Position numbers and translations under genes: made by a program. Below the pieces are notes generated by a model, which did not search any database, was not told the origin of the DNA, and was given only the letters and a program-made list of their open reading frames with translations. Positions 1 to 11,444 of a stretch of DNA of 64,000 nt are shown piece after piece; positions within the stretch are counted from its first letter, which is position 1, and the number at the start of each line of letters is the position of its first letter. This stretch comes from Combretum micranthum. Taxonomy: Eukaryota; Streptophyta; Magnoliopsida; Myrtales; Combretaceae. The stretch is taken from NCBI GenBank assembly GCA_024138025.1, contig JAMXBD010001090.1, positions 124,001 through 188,000 of the forward strand, written 5' to 3'.

Positions 1-265
1 AGCCTCATTACCTTCTGAGAAACTCTCTGCTGGCATAACTAGCTCCCCCTCAGCTATTGCTTTGATCTTTTTCCAATCAAATCCAACTTTACTAAACTTG
101 GGATGTTGTACCAAGACCCATCTTTGGAAAACCAGAAATTATCCACAACTTGTATTCCCATCTTTTTCAAATTTGTTTCTCCTATTTTCTTTAGAGAAAT
201 AGGTACTTTAGGAGTTTTGGGAAGATGAATTTTCTTGAAAGCATATATTTCATCAACAAGTTGTC
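1..265 (-). pseudogene. Unidentified reading frame where copia RNase H is expected
   Basis: From about 265 leftward the minus strand stays open as LVDEIYAFKKIHLPKTPKVP and onward to WFSKDGS. After one frameshift near 100 it continues as VQHPKFSKVGFDWKKIKAIA and on to MPAESFSEGNEA at the window edge. Roughly 85 residues are readable, rich in Lys and in Pro-containing turns. I do not recognise the family and it does not match copia RNase H. It could be a captured host exon, host sequence next to a truncated element, or chance. It runs off the window. Confidence 0.4.
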
Positions 266-289
266 ATATGGTTTGTTATTCCTAGTTCT

Positions 290-478
290 CTATATGTGTC
301 TTAGAATCATACTAGCCATATCAAGACTCACATTTTTCTTTGCAGCTTTCCAATGATCTATTCCAGGATTACTTTGATATCGGCCTAACATTCCTACAGC
401 GAAACTAATATCTGGCCGAGTGCATGTTTGAGCATACATCAAGCTTCCAACCAGTGATGCATAGGGAATGGATTCCAT
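290..478 (-). pseudogene. RT-RNase H connection of copia pol, truncated
   Basis: The sequence MESIPYASLVGSLMYA, then TRPDISFAVGMLGRYQSNPG and HWKAAKK, is the conserved block between RT and RNase H in copia. After HWKAAKK the similarity fades over about 60 bp, and no RNase H core is found toward the left edge. What follows (1-265) looks like unrelated coding sequence. Confidence 0.82.
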
Positions 479-484
479 TGATTT

Positions 485-1491
485 TCATTCCAAATCATTC
501 TTTGGACATCGCAATTCACTGAACTTAATCCCTTTCTGAATTGGAACTATTCCTGCAGAGCAATTTTCTATTCTAAATCTCTCGAATACTTTATTGATAT
601 AGCTTTTCTGAGACAATCCTAACAATTCTTGTGATCTATTGTGAAATATCTCTATTCCTATCACATAGGATGCCTCGCCCATATCTTTCATTTTGAAAGT
701 TTCAGAGAGAAATTTCTTTACATCATGTAACAAACCTATGTCATTAGTAACCAAAAGGATATCATTGACATATAAGACCAATATAATAAACTTGCTCCCA
801 CTGACCTTCATAGAGATACATGATCAACGGTGTTCTCTGCAAAAACCGTATGATGTAATGGTATTATTGAACTTAATATACCATTGTCGGGAAGCTTGTT
901 TTAATCCATATACGACTTCTTTAACTTACACACCAAATTTCTTGTCCTGTGGTTATGAACCTTCAGGTTGGTTCAAATAAACTTCTTCTTCTAAGTCACC
1001 ATTCAAAAGGCGGTTTTTACATCCATTTGGTGAAGCTCTAAATCATAATGAGCCACCAAAGCCATAATAATTCTTAAGGAGTCCTTAGAAACTGGAGAGA
1101 AGGTCTCTTTATAGTCAATGCCATCTTTCTGAGTGTAACTTTTAGCAACAAGTCTGGCCTTCTATCTTTCGATGTTGCCGTTTGAGTCTCACTTAGTCTT
1201 AAAGACCCATTTATAGCCAACTCGTTTTGATCCTTCAGGTAACTCTACTAGCTCCTAGACTTTATTTGCATCCATTGATTTCATCTCTTCCTTCACGGCA
1301 TTGAACCACTTTTTTGAATCACTACATTCCATGGCTTGTCTAAATGAGAGCGGATCTTTATCAATGCTTAAGTTAGATTCGTGTTCAAGTGAGTGAACCA
1401 CATAGTCATTCGATATAGCTGGTCTTTTCTGTCTCATAAACCTCCGTAATGCATTTTCTTGTGGTGTCCCTTGCTCATTTATGACTTGCAC
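485..1491 (-). pseudogene. copia reverse transcriptase pseudogene with altered YVDD box
   Basis: The N-terminal part begins with the linker and a WFNAVKEEMKSMDANKV stretch (1255-1491). The fingers region around 1020-1180 includes [17 protein letters not shown] and [12 protein letters not shown], with an in-frame TAG just before it. The palm (485-811) carries YVNDILL where functional copia enzymes have YVDD: the first catalytic Asp codon is AAT instead of GAT. It ends with SYINKVFERF. The stop, frame changes and the Asp-to-Asn change each suffice to inactivate it. Confidence 0.9.
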
Positions 1492-1739
1492 ATTGTTGCT
1501 TGGTTCACCTCTAATATGTTCACTTTGTGTGTTTTGAACATCAACTTGTCCTTTCAGCTTGTTGCTTGACTATGATGCAACAAAAGGAACAACAACCTGA
1601 GTAGAAACACTGGGTATATGGTCTCTTCTTGAAATTCTCTAATATCCACCGTTCGTGATTCCCCACTTCCACTAAATTGACTATTTTCAATGAACTGAGC
1701 AATACCAGACTCAACTATTCTTGTACTGTGGTTAGGACA

Positions 1740-2569
1740 ATAAAATCTGTACCTTTTTTATTTTTCAGGATAGCCAATGAAATAACCACTAATGGTTCTT
1801 GCATGAAGCTTTCTTTCATGTGGATTATATATCCTTATTTCTATTGGACAGCCCCAAACATGAAAGTGCCTTAAACTAGGTTTCCTACCTTTCCATAATT
1901 CATAAGGAGTCTTAGAGACTACCTTACTAGGAACCTTGTTCAGCAGATATGCAGCAGTTTTTAATGCATGCATCCATAAGGATAAAGGTAAGTGTTGTAA
2001 CTTAACATACTCCTAACCATATCCATAAGTGTACGATTCCGCCTTTCAGCCAACCATTTTGTTGTGGTGTACCAGGCATTGTATACTGTGCACATATGCC
2101 TCGACTTTCAAGGAATTTTGCAAATGGACCAGGACATTGTCCACTTTCATTGAATTTACCATAATATTCACCACCTCTGTTGATCTCACTACTTTCACCT
2201 TTCTATCTAACTGCCTTTCAACTTCATTAACAAACACCTCTAGGATGTCAACTGATTGTGACTTTTCATGCAGTAGATATAAGTAACAATATCGTGATAG
2301 TCATCAATAAATGTGATGAAATACTTTTCACCACCCCATGTTGGAATGTCAAAAGGACCACAAATATCAGTGTGTATCAATTCAAGGAGTTCATTACTTC
2401 TTGTGGCTGGATTCTTTGATATATGTCTAGTTTGCTTACCTTTTATGCAATCAACACATATATCCCAGTCAGTAAAATCCAATTGAGGCAAGATTTCACC
2501 TTTCACCAACCTCATTACCCTTTCTTTGGATATATGACCTAATCTTTGATGCCATAAGAAAAGCAACAA
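1740..2569 (-). pseudogene. copia integrase pseudogene
   Basis: Integrase inserts the cDNA. The HHCC zinc domain is visible as LWHQRLGH followed by CVDCIKGK. The catalytic core has the first Asp in LIHTDICGPF, and FITFIDDY follows. The segment with EVERQLDRKVKVVRS is followed by a frameshift. The third catalytic region is split as well: TPQQNG (near 2060) and AERRNRTLMDMVRSML lie in different frames. The C-terminal part (LLNKVPSKVVSKTPYELW and GYFIGY) is at 1758-1973. At least two frameshifts make the protein non-functional. Confidence 0.88.
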
Positions 2570-2664
2570 TCATTGTGTGCATTACGTTTGTTACCTACTA
2601 TGCTCAACAAGAAACAGAGATTCAGCATACATAACATCAAGATTAAAACGATATAAATTATCAA

Positions 2665-2990
2665 CTAAAGTACCAGATCCATAATAGTACGAATGTCTAT
2701 ACAATGAAAATACACCGTTTCAATCTTAAAGTTAAAACCTACTTCATCCAACTTTGCAACAGAAACTAAATTTCTAGCACATTCAGGAACATAGAGACAC
2801 TTTTCTAGATCCAGGCGACACCCAGTATCCAAAATCAATTGTACATCCCAATTCCTTCTATTCGTGCCTTCATTTTGTTTCCATATAAAGAAACTGTTCA
2901 GTTCCTCTATGGGCTGGATTGAAAGGAATCCCTGCATAATATGTGACAATGAATAGTAGCCCCAGAGTCTAACCACCAAGTATTATTAGG
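2665..2990 (-). pseudogene. copia aspartic protease pseudogene
   Basis: The retroviral-type protease cleaves the Gag-Pol polyprotein. The minus strand encodes WWLDSGAT, the catalytic motif, with the Asp codon at 2967-2969. Downstream comes LYVPECARNLVSVAKL, the usual C-terminal part of this domain before integrase. The two parts are in different frames, so a frameshift lies between them. The active-site motif survives, but the enzyme could not be translated whole. Confidence 0.85.
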
Positions 2991-3039
2991 CACTTCAATT
3001 ACATTTGATTCAAAACATACTGATATACAGTACATATTT

Positions 3040-3831
3040 CTTTTCGAACCAAGCCTTTCTTTTTAGACAATCTTTCTTGAAGTGACCCGTTTTCTTGCAG
3101 AAAAAACACTTCTGATCCTTATGGATTTGACCTCCACCAACTTTCATAGAGGCTTTGTCCTTCTTCTTACCCTTCTTGCCTGGTTTAGACTTACTGCTAC
3201 AGCATCATTATGAACAGTGAGATGAACAGAGTGATCCTTCATCTTCTTTAATCTCCCTTCTTCTGAACCAACATGGCCTTTATTTCCTGAAGGTTCCATT
3301 TTTCCTTAATGGTGTTGTAATTCACCTGGAACTGACCAAACTCAGAGGAAGCGAATTGATGATGAATTGAAAAAAAAAGATTCACTCACATCCATACCCA
3401 TTAACTTCAGTTTTGCTGCTAGATTAGCCATGCATGTCACATGATCATGAATGGGCTGTGACCAATCAAATTTCTTGGTCGTTAGCTCACTCATTAGGCT
3501 CCCTACAATAGATTTGTCAGCTATATGATTGAGAGTATTCCTTAATTCTCATTATAAATTCCTTTGCATTTTTCGTCTTAGGCATCGATGGCTTGACATT
3601 TTCAGCTATCGTCATTCGCATCAAGTTCAAACTCAGCCTATTAGATCGTTCCCAAGTCTCATAAAGAGACTTGTCTGACTCAGTACTAGTCTCAGTAATG
3701 GCTGCAGGCTTTTCATCAGAAATAATTGCTAGGTCCAAATCCAAAATGCCCAGTTGAAATTGGATCTGTTCTGACCATTCCGCATAGTTTAGCCCATTGA
3801 ACTTTATCATTCCATTGCCCAAAGCGAACAA
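3040..3831 (-). pseudogene. gag: copia gag pseudogene with CCHC zinc knuckle
   Basis: Gag packages the element RNA. An ATG at 3831 opens a 104-codon frame with the copia gag signature FNGLNYAEWSEQIQFQL near its start, followed by a W/L-rich helical region. This frame stops at about 3517, and gag-like sequence (SLMSELTTKKFDW) continues in another frame, so a frameshift is present. A complete CX2CX4HX4C knuckle (C-F-F-C-K-K-T-G-H-F-K-K-D-C) lies at 3067-3108. A long untranslated leader separates the start from the PBS. The frame is broken and cannot make full-length Gag. Confidence 0.85.
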
Positions 3832-4798
3832 TTACTAGAAGCTGTAAATGTAATCCAAATATACATATTAATGCTTTGAGTAAACTTAAATGGATTCAAA
3901 CAAATGATAAACTTTAACTATGTATTTAAGGTCACCTTTGGGTGATACCTTAATGCATAACTTTAATCAATAATGATGCTTAGATAAATATACTTTGATA
4001 GATCAATCAATCATACTTAAGTCAATATGTATGTTATCTTTGGATATACAGCCATATTCACCCAGTATATCAATGAATCTCTTTTAGTATCATTAATTAT
4101 AAGCAATGATCCATCTTTGGATGATCTCCTAGCCTTATGATTAATGATTACAATTGTTCATTTCAAACTTTTATATCATTTTATTAGCATCTAAAGAAGA
4201 TGAACAATTGAAATTCACAATTAAATATTTAAATCCTTCCAAGCTAGGCCACTTTGGTGACTAACAAGCTTTTGACATTTCATTTACACTAACATAATCT
4301 CAACAAACATCAAACTTTTCAATCATTAAGATCATTCAAATTAACAAATATCAATAAACTATCGTTAATGCGGAAAATATCATAAATATAGCACATATAT
4401 ATATTTGCAGATATTTGTTTTTATTTTCCATGTTCGTGAAGCATACACAGACCAAACTATGTTTGGAAATAGGAACACATAATTCAACGTTCCGTTAAAT
4501 GTTCGTACTCGTACACTTCAATTCCGGTCAAATCCAATTCAGGATTCAAAATCACGTCATGTTAAATCCCGTTGTCTATATTTCATTTTCGAAATCAGAA
4601 TATTTCATGGAATATTTATATTACGGAAACATATGTTCCTTCATTCATGTTTTATGAAATATTATTGTTTTTCGAAACGGAAAACATGAACATTACATGA
4701 TATCCTGGTAAATTCCAAAACGGAAATTTGAAAAGCAATAATTCGTTAATACAAATGTAGAAACATTTCGGAAAATTAAATTGAATAGGTTTTCTATA

Positions 4799-4813
4799 CC
4801 CGCTCTGATACCA
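4799..4813 (-). other. Primer-binding site, initiator Met tRNA type
   Basis: The minus strand reads TGGTATCAGAGCGGG, the standard plant copia PBS complementary to the 3' end of initiator methionine tRNA. It is placed directly inside the 5' LTR, as required for minus-strand DNA priming. Confidence 0.92.
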
Positions 4814-4815
4814 AT

Positions 4816-5252
4816 CGTTAGAAATTCTTAGATTTTACAAAAAAAAAAAAAAATCAAATCTTTATGTAAAACTAATTTCCAAATCAGGATCTTCTGAACA
4901 TGATAGAAACAATCAAAATCATAATGGTTTTGATACATACCGTTATCCATGATTTTGAATTCCAATCAAGAGAAGAAAATCTGTTTCAATTTTGTCTTGG
5001 TGATTTTCTCCCACTCTATCTTTCTCCTTTCTATTTCTCTTTTGATGGTGGAGAATGAAAAATTATTCTGTAATGAAAAGTCACGATACTTTTCTTTTAA
5101 CTGTCATATATAAATAAGGAGAGTGGAGGGATTTGAAACCTTATGACTCAAAATTACCATTATGCCCAAATAACCATCATATTAACCTTTCATAATAGAG
5201 TCATACCATAAGTCACATGGGCCATTAATGTTAAAATAATTTAACACCAACA
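4816..5252 (-). repeat. 5' LTR of the minus-strand copia element
   Basis: About 437 bp. The outer end reads TGTTGGTGTTAAAT on the minus strand. The inner end lies 2 bp before the PBS and reads ...TTCTAACG, so the canonical terminal CA has become CG. A TATA-like stretch (TTATTTATATATG on the minus strand) lies around 5107-5120. This LTR would carry the promoter for the element. The second LTR is outside the window, so identity between the two cannot be measured. Confidence 0.85.
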
Positions 5253-7743
5253 AGATCACACCGCCAGACTATGCCACTACAGCCACCACATCCCGCACAG
5301 GTTTCAAAATTCTTAACCTCACACGATGGCAACAATGTAAATTGTCCAGGTCAAAGTCACTTCCAAATAGAATTATGCTTCTTGCTACACTGTTTAAGGT
5401 ATTTGATTTTGGGTCTTTAAGAATTCATGTTATATCTTGTTATCGAATTTAGTTTTTCATTAGCATGGTTTCATTTTGCTTGAATTCTTAGTTTGACAAG
5501 CTTAAGGATTTGCTGGTGTGTTGACGGATTTGGTGCGAAAATGAGATTAAGATCTGGGTAACCCATATTAGGAGTAGATGAGCTCTAAATTATTGAATGG
5601 AATAATTTGCATTGTATTGCTTTGTAAAAAAATTTGTTCTTTCCATGGTGTTTACTGGAGATTATTGGCCTGGAATTTTTACAGAATATGTTTTTCGTCT
5701 GTTTGGTGCTAGTGAGGTCGGAATATAAACCTGTTGGAAGTTTCTACATGAGAGTAATATATTCGTATAAAAGTGTGGATCTTCCTTCCATTGTATGGGC
5801 ATTAAGTTAAATTGATGTAAGCGAAATGTGTTGTAGCTGTTATTCCTTGTTTTATGTAGGGAAGAAGAGAGAAGTTGTATATGTTTAGGCTAACTTGCTA
5901 GTTCATTTTATAGCTAAAATAAAAAAGGTGCTTAACCTAGCATACCGAACGATTGATTTGCTGCTTATTCAAAAGTGGAGATTTTAGAAATTATTTATAG
6001 CTTTTAAACACTTGACATTGAGATGCTAAATAGCACTAGAATAATCAACTAAGAATGATTGAATCCATGATAAAGTGAGTATAATAATTTGTAGCATTTT
6101 AGATGGAAAGGAGGAAATGAAATGAAATGTGTTTAGTATTATTGTTTGGGGTGTGAATTGGTTATAAATGAAGTTTTAGGGAAGTGTATAATTTGTGAAA
6201 ATCTGCCCCTTTTAGTCATTTGTATTAATAATACAATTTTACAAACAATTTTAGTATATATGAATGAAACATGACAAAGTATAGGAGAAGGAAAAGAAGA
6301 AATTGCTTAGGTGTGAAAGCTTAAAAAATTTAACAAATCATGCCTTACAAATAAGAATAGTATAATATGTATCTTTGTATTTTTAATAATTTTAATTCCT
6401 TTGACGTCAAATAAAAAGCTCGAAATGGGACAGTTACAATTATAAAAAAGGAGCTATTAATAACAGTTGGTACAATTATGGGTAGGTGACATTGCTAGTA
6501 TAAGCTCTTTTAATTCAAGATAAAATAACTGTATGATTCGGAACTCACTAATAATCCGTTAACTTTCATATGATTATTAATGTGGTATATAGATAAATCA
6601 AGTTATGTTTTAATAATTATTGTAGATTTTGAATAATACATTATTCCCCAATCTTTGACTAGCATAGAATATCGAAGATAAGGAAAATTATATACTAAGA
6701 AAAAAACACTTCAATTATGATATAAATATTAATATATATAAACTACCTTTAACGTGATTATTAATATAACTCTTCGATTTAAAAATATATAAACAAATCC
6801 CCTAAATGTACAAATGAACAAATAAATAATTATGTCCATGCACATATCATTATATTATAAGATATTAAAATTATTATAGCTAATGATATCCTAATACAAA
6901 TTTCATTTGAAACTAGATTTCATAATAGCAACGAAAATAATAAGATTAAAACCAAAGAAATACACACACACACACACTAACAATAAATAATAACACCAAC
7001 AATGACAGCTAACAATTATAATTATAACTGAAGACTCGAAACCACCTTGATAATATTTGATAACATATAGATATAGGTCTTATGTATATATATACAGATA
7101 ATAGATGAACAAACAAGACTTGTATAAATAAGATAATGTATACTAGTTAATTGTCTATTAATGAGCATCATTATAATAATTTTGAGAACGAGTAATATAT
7201 ATGTTTTGGTATATGCAACATATCAATGTAAAGAAGCACATTTATCATTCATTTGCATCAAATATATATAAATATATATGCCTATATTACTTACATAAAA
7301 GCAACTTCTATATAATTGATAAATAAATTATAAATTCCATTTTGATGTATTAGCAATTTCCAAAAAAAAAAAAAACTTATAACTATATTGTTCATTATAG
7401 CCATCTATATATAAAGTGCTACATTTATATCCCATATTTTATACCTAGTTATAAGATTTAATAAATTGCCAAAAAATTATTGGAAAAAAAAAAAAACACC
7501 ATCATTATAAACAAGCATGATAAGCATGTTATATTAATATACTAAAAATGCTATTACTCAAATGAAATAAACATAAGTTACAAATATTAGTATTATTGAT
7601 ATAGAAAATATCTTACATACAACTTATAACAAACATACTTTATCTTAAGGATTTATTAATTATATATTTATAGGCAATCTAGGTAACAATATAAAGCTTC
7701 TTGAAGATTTTTGCAATTAACTAGATGTCAATTTAGGTAACAA
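5253..7743. other. AT-rich region without a recognisable gene
   Basis: No supported coding sequence. The first 700 bp are less AT-skewed and more complex than the rest, but no protein similarity was recognised. Beyond 6000 the DNA is very AT-rich, with a short CA run (6962-6978), TA-rich patches and A-tracts. A 22-bp direct repeat with core TAGGTAACAATATAAA occurs near 7677-7695 and 7732-7750, just before the chromovirus fragment. Confidence 0.6.
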
Positions 7744-8030
7744 TATAAACCACCTTATTGAATGACCCTAGTGGAATTAAAAGAATTGAAAACACAGCTA
7801 CAATAACTATTAGACAAGGCATTTATTTGCCCCAATATGTTACCTTAGGTGGCACCTATGTTATTTCTAAAGAAAAAAAATGGATCAATGAGCTCTGTAT
7901 AGACTACAGAGACTTGAACAAGGCTACTATTAAGAACAAATACACCTTGCCACAAATAGATGATCTATTTGACTAATTGTAAGGAGCAACAGTATTCTTT
8001 CATATCGATTTGAAGTCCAGATATCATTAA
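7744..8030 (+). pseudogene. Tekay/Del-like chromovirus RT, N-terminal fragment
   Basis: This is the start of a Ty3/gypsy reverse transcriptase. KPPY, then [11 protein letters not shown] and [10 protein letters not shown] are visible in one frame. [18 protein letters not shown] and LPQIDDLFD follow in another, and GATVFFHIDLKSRYH after two stops. The combination is typical of chromoviruses; the later RNase H and integrase wording points to Tekay/Del. The frame is cut at SRYH by insertion of LTR H and continues at 14588. Upstream gag and protease were not found. Confidence 0.88.
8026..8030. repeat. Target-site duplication of LTR H, left copy
   Basis: ATTAA directly precedes TGAAATACCC. The matching copy after the insertion is ATTAT (14583-14587), 4 of 5 identical. 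The two flanks together restore the continuity of the RT region. Confidence 0.6.
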
Positions 8031-11000
8031 TGAAATACCCTAAACCTTCACCTTAAATTAGAAAATGAGTTTAGATAGATTAAATGAATCAAATGAATCA
8101 AAAGATAATTAGACAAGTTGATATAATTATAATAGTAATAAATTAAGTTGAAATTGAGATTTTAGATTCTTAAATCTCTAAATGAAATAGCCATAATTCC
8201 CAAATTCATATTTTACATATGTGTGTTAATGCATGTGTGCATGGTTTTGAAACATGATGTATATGATTTGTGTTAGTATGTGGTATATATGTTGTATTAA
8301 TGTATTTGAATATTGATATATCTTAGTATGAATAAATATTGTGTCTATAAATTTGTAAGCGTAATAAAGTATATGAAAATTGGTTTAAAATAAGTTAAAT
8401 ATTCTTAATATATTTACTAAACATAGCAGAAAACTTAGATATAAAACAAGCCTAAACACATTGACTTTTGGCCTAAAATCAAGCCCAAACCCATACAAAT
8501 TAAAGCCCCTAACATGGCAGCCCCTAAAATCAATATTAGGATAAGTATAAGCCTTATTTTTTACCAAAAATACACTCTCAAATTAGACCCCAAAAAGCCA
8601 TATGAAATCACAAAATTTCTTACATATTGTCTTCTCTATTTCTCCAAAACTTTGCACTTCAAACCCTTAAAAAGGTCAAGACCTTAAGCCTAAGTGATTT
8701 TCAACAAGACATATTGCTTCTTAAGGTATGTATTTGGTTGGTTATATGTTTATTAAGTTGTTTGAGTTTTCTTGTGAAGTGGGGTTTCATGCCATAAATA
8801 GAATATAATGAGTTAAGTATGTTATATGTGTGTTGAGTTGTATTTAGTTGGTTATTGAGCTTATAGTATGTGTTAAGTAAATGATTTGAAGTGTAGAGAT
8901 GTTAGGAGATTGGAATAAGAAGTGTTGGGATACTTTAGAGAGGTTGATTTGGCTAAATGAAGTGTATGTTTTATTTGTGAATGAAGTATAAAAGTGATTA
9001 TGAGTAGATGGTTTATGGTATAAGTGTTTTGGATGTGTGTTTGAATGGATGAAGTTGAAGAATGAATTGTTGGTTTAGTTAGTTTGTTGAAGTGTTTTTA
9101 AGTTGGTTAATGATGGATATAAGAATATGTAAGTTTTCTAGGTTAAGTTTACACATATAGGTTAGATGATTCATGGTAAGATTTGAAGTTGAATGAAGTA
9201 AAACATGTGTATAGATGTTAAAAAAGATGATTCTATGCTTGTATGTTGTATATAAGATGATGAGAAATGATGTAAAACAAAGTTAAAAAACAAGCTATAT
9301 TTCGAAAAACAATGCCAGAACATGAGCACGAGGTAAACACAGCTCTCTCTATTCGATCGTGCTTCTCTTTGGTCTTTTAAACGAGTTGAAACCCAAAACA
9401 GCATAGCTAGAAGATAGAGGTGCCACATCCCACCATGTTTCTCACTAGTTCTCACATGTGTGTTTAAAACAAAAGAAGCATGGTTGGAATACGATTGAAG
9501 GTATCTGCCCGTGCTTCTCTTTGGTTGTGATACTATTTTAATCATAACTTTTTCATACAACCTTGGATTGACGTGATTCAAATTGTGTTAGAAAGATTAA
9601 AAAGAGATCTACAACTTTTATTTTTTAAGTTTTTTCAAATTAAAAAGAATCAAGGTTGAAAATTTTCTTCTTTTCAGCTAATACATTTTCCAAACAAAGT
9701 TTAAAACTTGTTTTTGTTTGTTAAATGTATGTTTGCTTAGGAAATGAGTCTTTTTGAGCTAAAATGAGATAGATAAATAATATTTGATGTTTTATATTAC
9801 TTATTTGATGTAATTAAACCCGATTTAGGTGGATTTATAGATTTAATAAATAATTGGATTAAATATAGAAGTTAGTTATAAAATAAACTTAGCTAACTTA
9901 TTTAGGTTCAACTTGATTAAATAGACTTGAATGAGTTAAAATGAATTAGATTGAGTTAGTTTAACTATCTTTGACTTAGTTTTTCAACTAAATGATTAAG
10001 GTTAATCAATTTGGCTAAGTTTAAGTTAATATAAGCTCAAGTTGACATGGATCTTAGATGTATAATGAATTAGCAATGAATCTAAGTGCAACATGACTTA
10101 ATGAACTTTATTAAGCTAAAATGAGTTAGATTATTTAATTTTAATTAACTTGACTTAGTAAATGAATTAAATGACTAATTCTAATCAATTTGGCTAAAAT
10201 TAAGCTAAAATGGTTAATAGCTAATAATTGGTATGGGCTAATGCATTAGGTTGATCTTTGAATAACATGAGGAGTATGTTATTTCGAATGTTTGCTTGTT
10301 TTAGTTATAAATGTTTTTGTATATGAATGCCTTAATTATGCTTTTGTTGATAAAAGGCCATACACAAAGTGATAAGAAATACTTTGACAAACAAACAAGA
10401 ACTATCCATATTTTGGTGGGGCGATCTTTACAGCTATAGTGGAGTTCCAAATTAGTGTATGATTAAATAGAGTTATAATAAAAGTTTGAGATGAGTGACT
10501 AATTGATATAAATTCTTATATAATTTTGTTATATTAGTGGATTATTGGTTTAAGTTCTTATATGAATTTGATTCTTGAACATATATGTATATTTGGAATA
10601 TCCTTTTAGATGGCTCCTGTCTTAACTTTTGAGATCCTGTTTGGATTTCATATGAGAGGTACGTAGTAACTTGCGTGTTGGATGTTAGGATAGACATCTA
10701 AAATGGATTAAGAACATAACTTGACTTAATAATTGATGAGTTTTGATTGTCTATTATGTCGTTGAATCCGGTTTGGGGACCAACACCTTACTCAGATTTA
10801 AGGCACAGTAGTTTTAGACACTTAAGCCACCTTTATCATGACACAATGACTTTCATAAGTGATAGTAGTCGATGGGATTATTCGTATCGGTATAACACTT
10901 GCTTATTCTTATGATGAAATAATATGATTTAGTTAAATGTTTATGGAACACTTAAGCTAGGTGATATTATGGATTAAGTTAAATGAAGATAAGAAACGGT

Positions 11001-11444
11001 TGAGAACCCTAGATGAGACTATTTTTTTAGTTTATGGATATATCATCTAGAAGATATAAGTCCCTGAACAACTTATATCAATCCTCTAGGTATCGAGATT
11101 GTTACTCGGGACTCCTAGATATCCTTATTGTTTGGATTTTGAATACTCCAAAATGTTTGACTAATTAAAGATTATATAATAACTTGTTGATGTTGCATTG
11201 CATTTAGTTAAGCTTGTGTGTCTCTTCGTGTGTGATTATGTTACTGTGTACTGGGCTTCGGCTCATTCTTCTTATTGTTATTCTTTTTATAGGATTTATT
11301 GTTGAAGATAATGAGCTAATGTTAATGAGTTGTTATTAATGGTGATGTTTGATGATGGATGATTATGATGATGATGTGTTGAGTTTGTTGAGTTGTTGAT
11401 GATGGTGTTGATGTTGCTGAGTTATTGATGGTGATGTTGGATGA
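8031..11444 (+). mobile_element. LTR H (group 2), left part
   Basis: Large non-coding LTR inserted in the chromovirus RT. It starts TGAAATACCC. No coding region is supported; the minus-strand frame at 9171-9581 overlaps the variable block and is not similar to a known protein. A variable block at 9295-9540 contains two related units with CGTGCTTCTCTTTGG. The stretch GTGGGGCGATCTTTACAG (10413-10430) is shared with LTR G at 18240-18257 (GTAGGGCGATTTTTACAG), which links the two. Counting both parts, the LTR is about 3.86 kb. K is nested in it. Confidence 0.75.

Larger units (their letters stand above)
1..5252 (-). mobile_element. Degenerate Ty1/copia LTR retrotransposon, cut by the left window edge
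   Basis: Read on the minus strand, the order is 5' LTR, initiator-Met-type PBS, gag with a CCHC knuckle, protease, integrase and reverse transcriptase. Protease-integrase-RT order is diagnostic for Ty1/copia. Each coding part is broken by frameshifts or stops, so the copy is dead. The 3' LTR is not visible; the left edge is reached while still inside, or just beyond, the element. The TSD cannot be tested because the left end is missing. The clade within copia is not assigned. Confidence 0.93.

Noticed and set aside
693..980. Plus-strand frame of 95 codons
   Set aside because: Antisense of the copia reverse transcriptase.
5390..5880. Possible exon-intron structure (AAGGTATTTG donor, TTATGTAGGG acceptor)
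   Set aside because: Splice-like words are common in AT-rich plant DNA; flanking frames show no protein similarity.
9171..9581. 136-codon minus-strand frame, the longest in the window
   Set aside because: Spans the variable block of LTR H; no recognisable domain, and it is in non-coding LTR sequence related to G.
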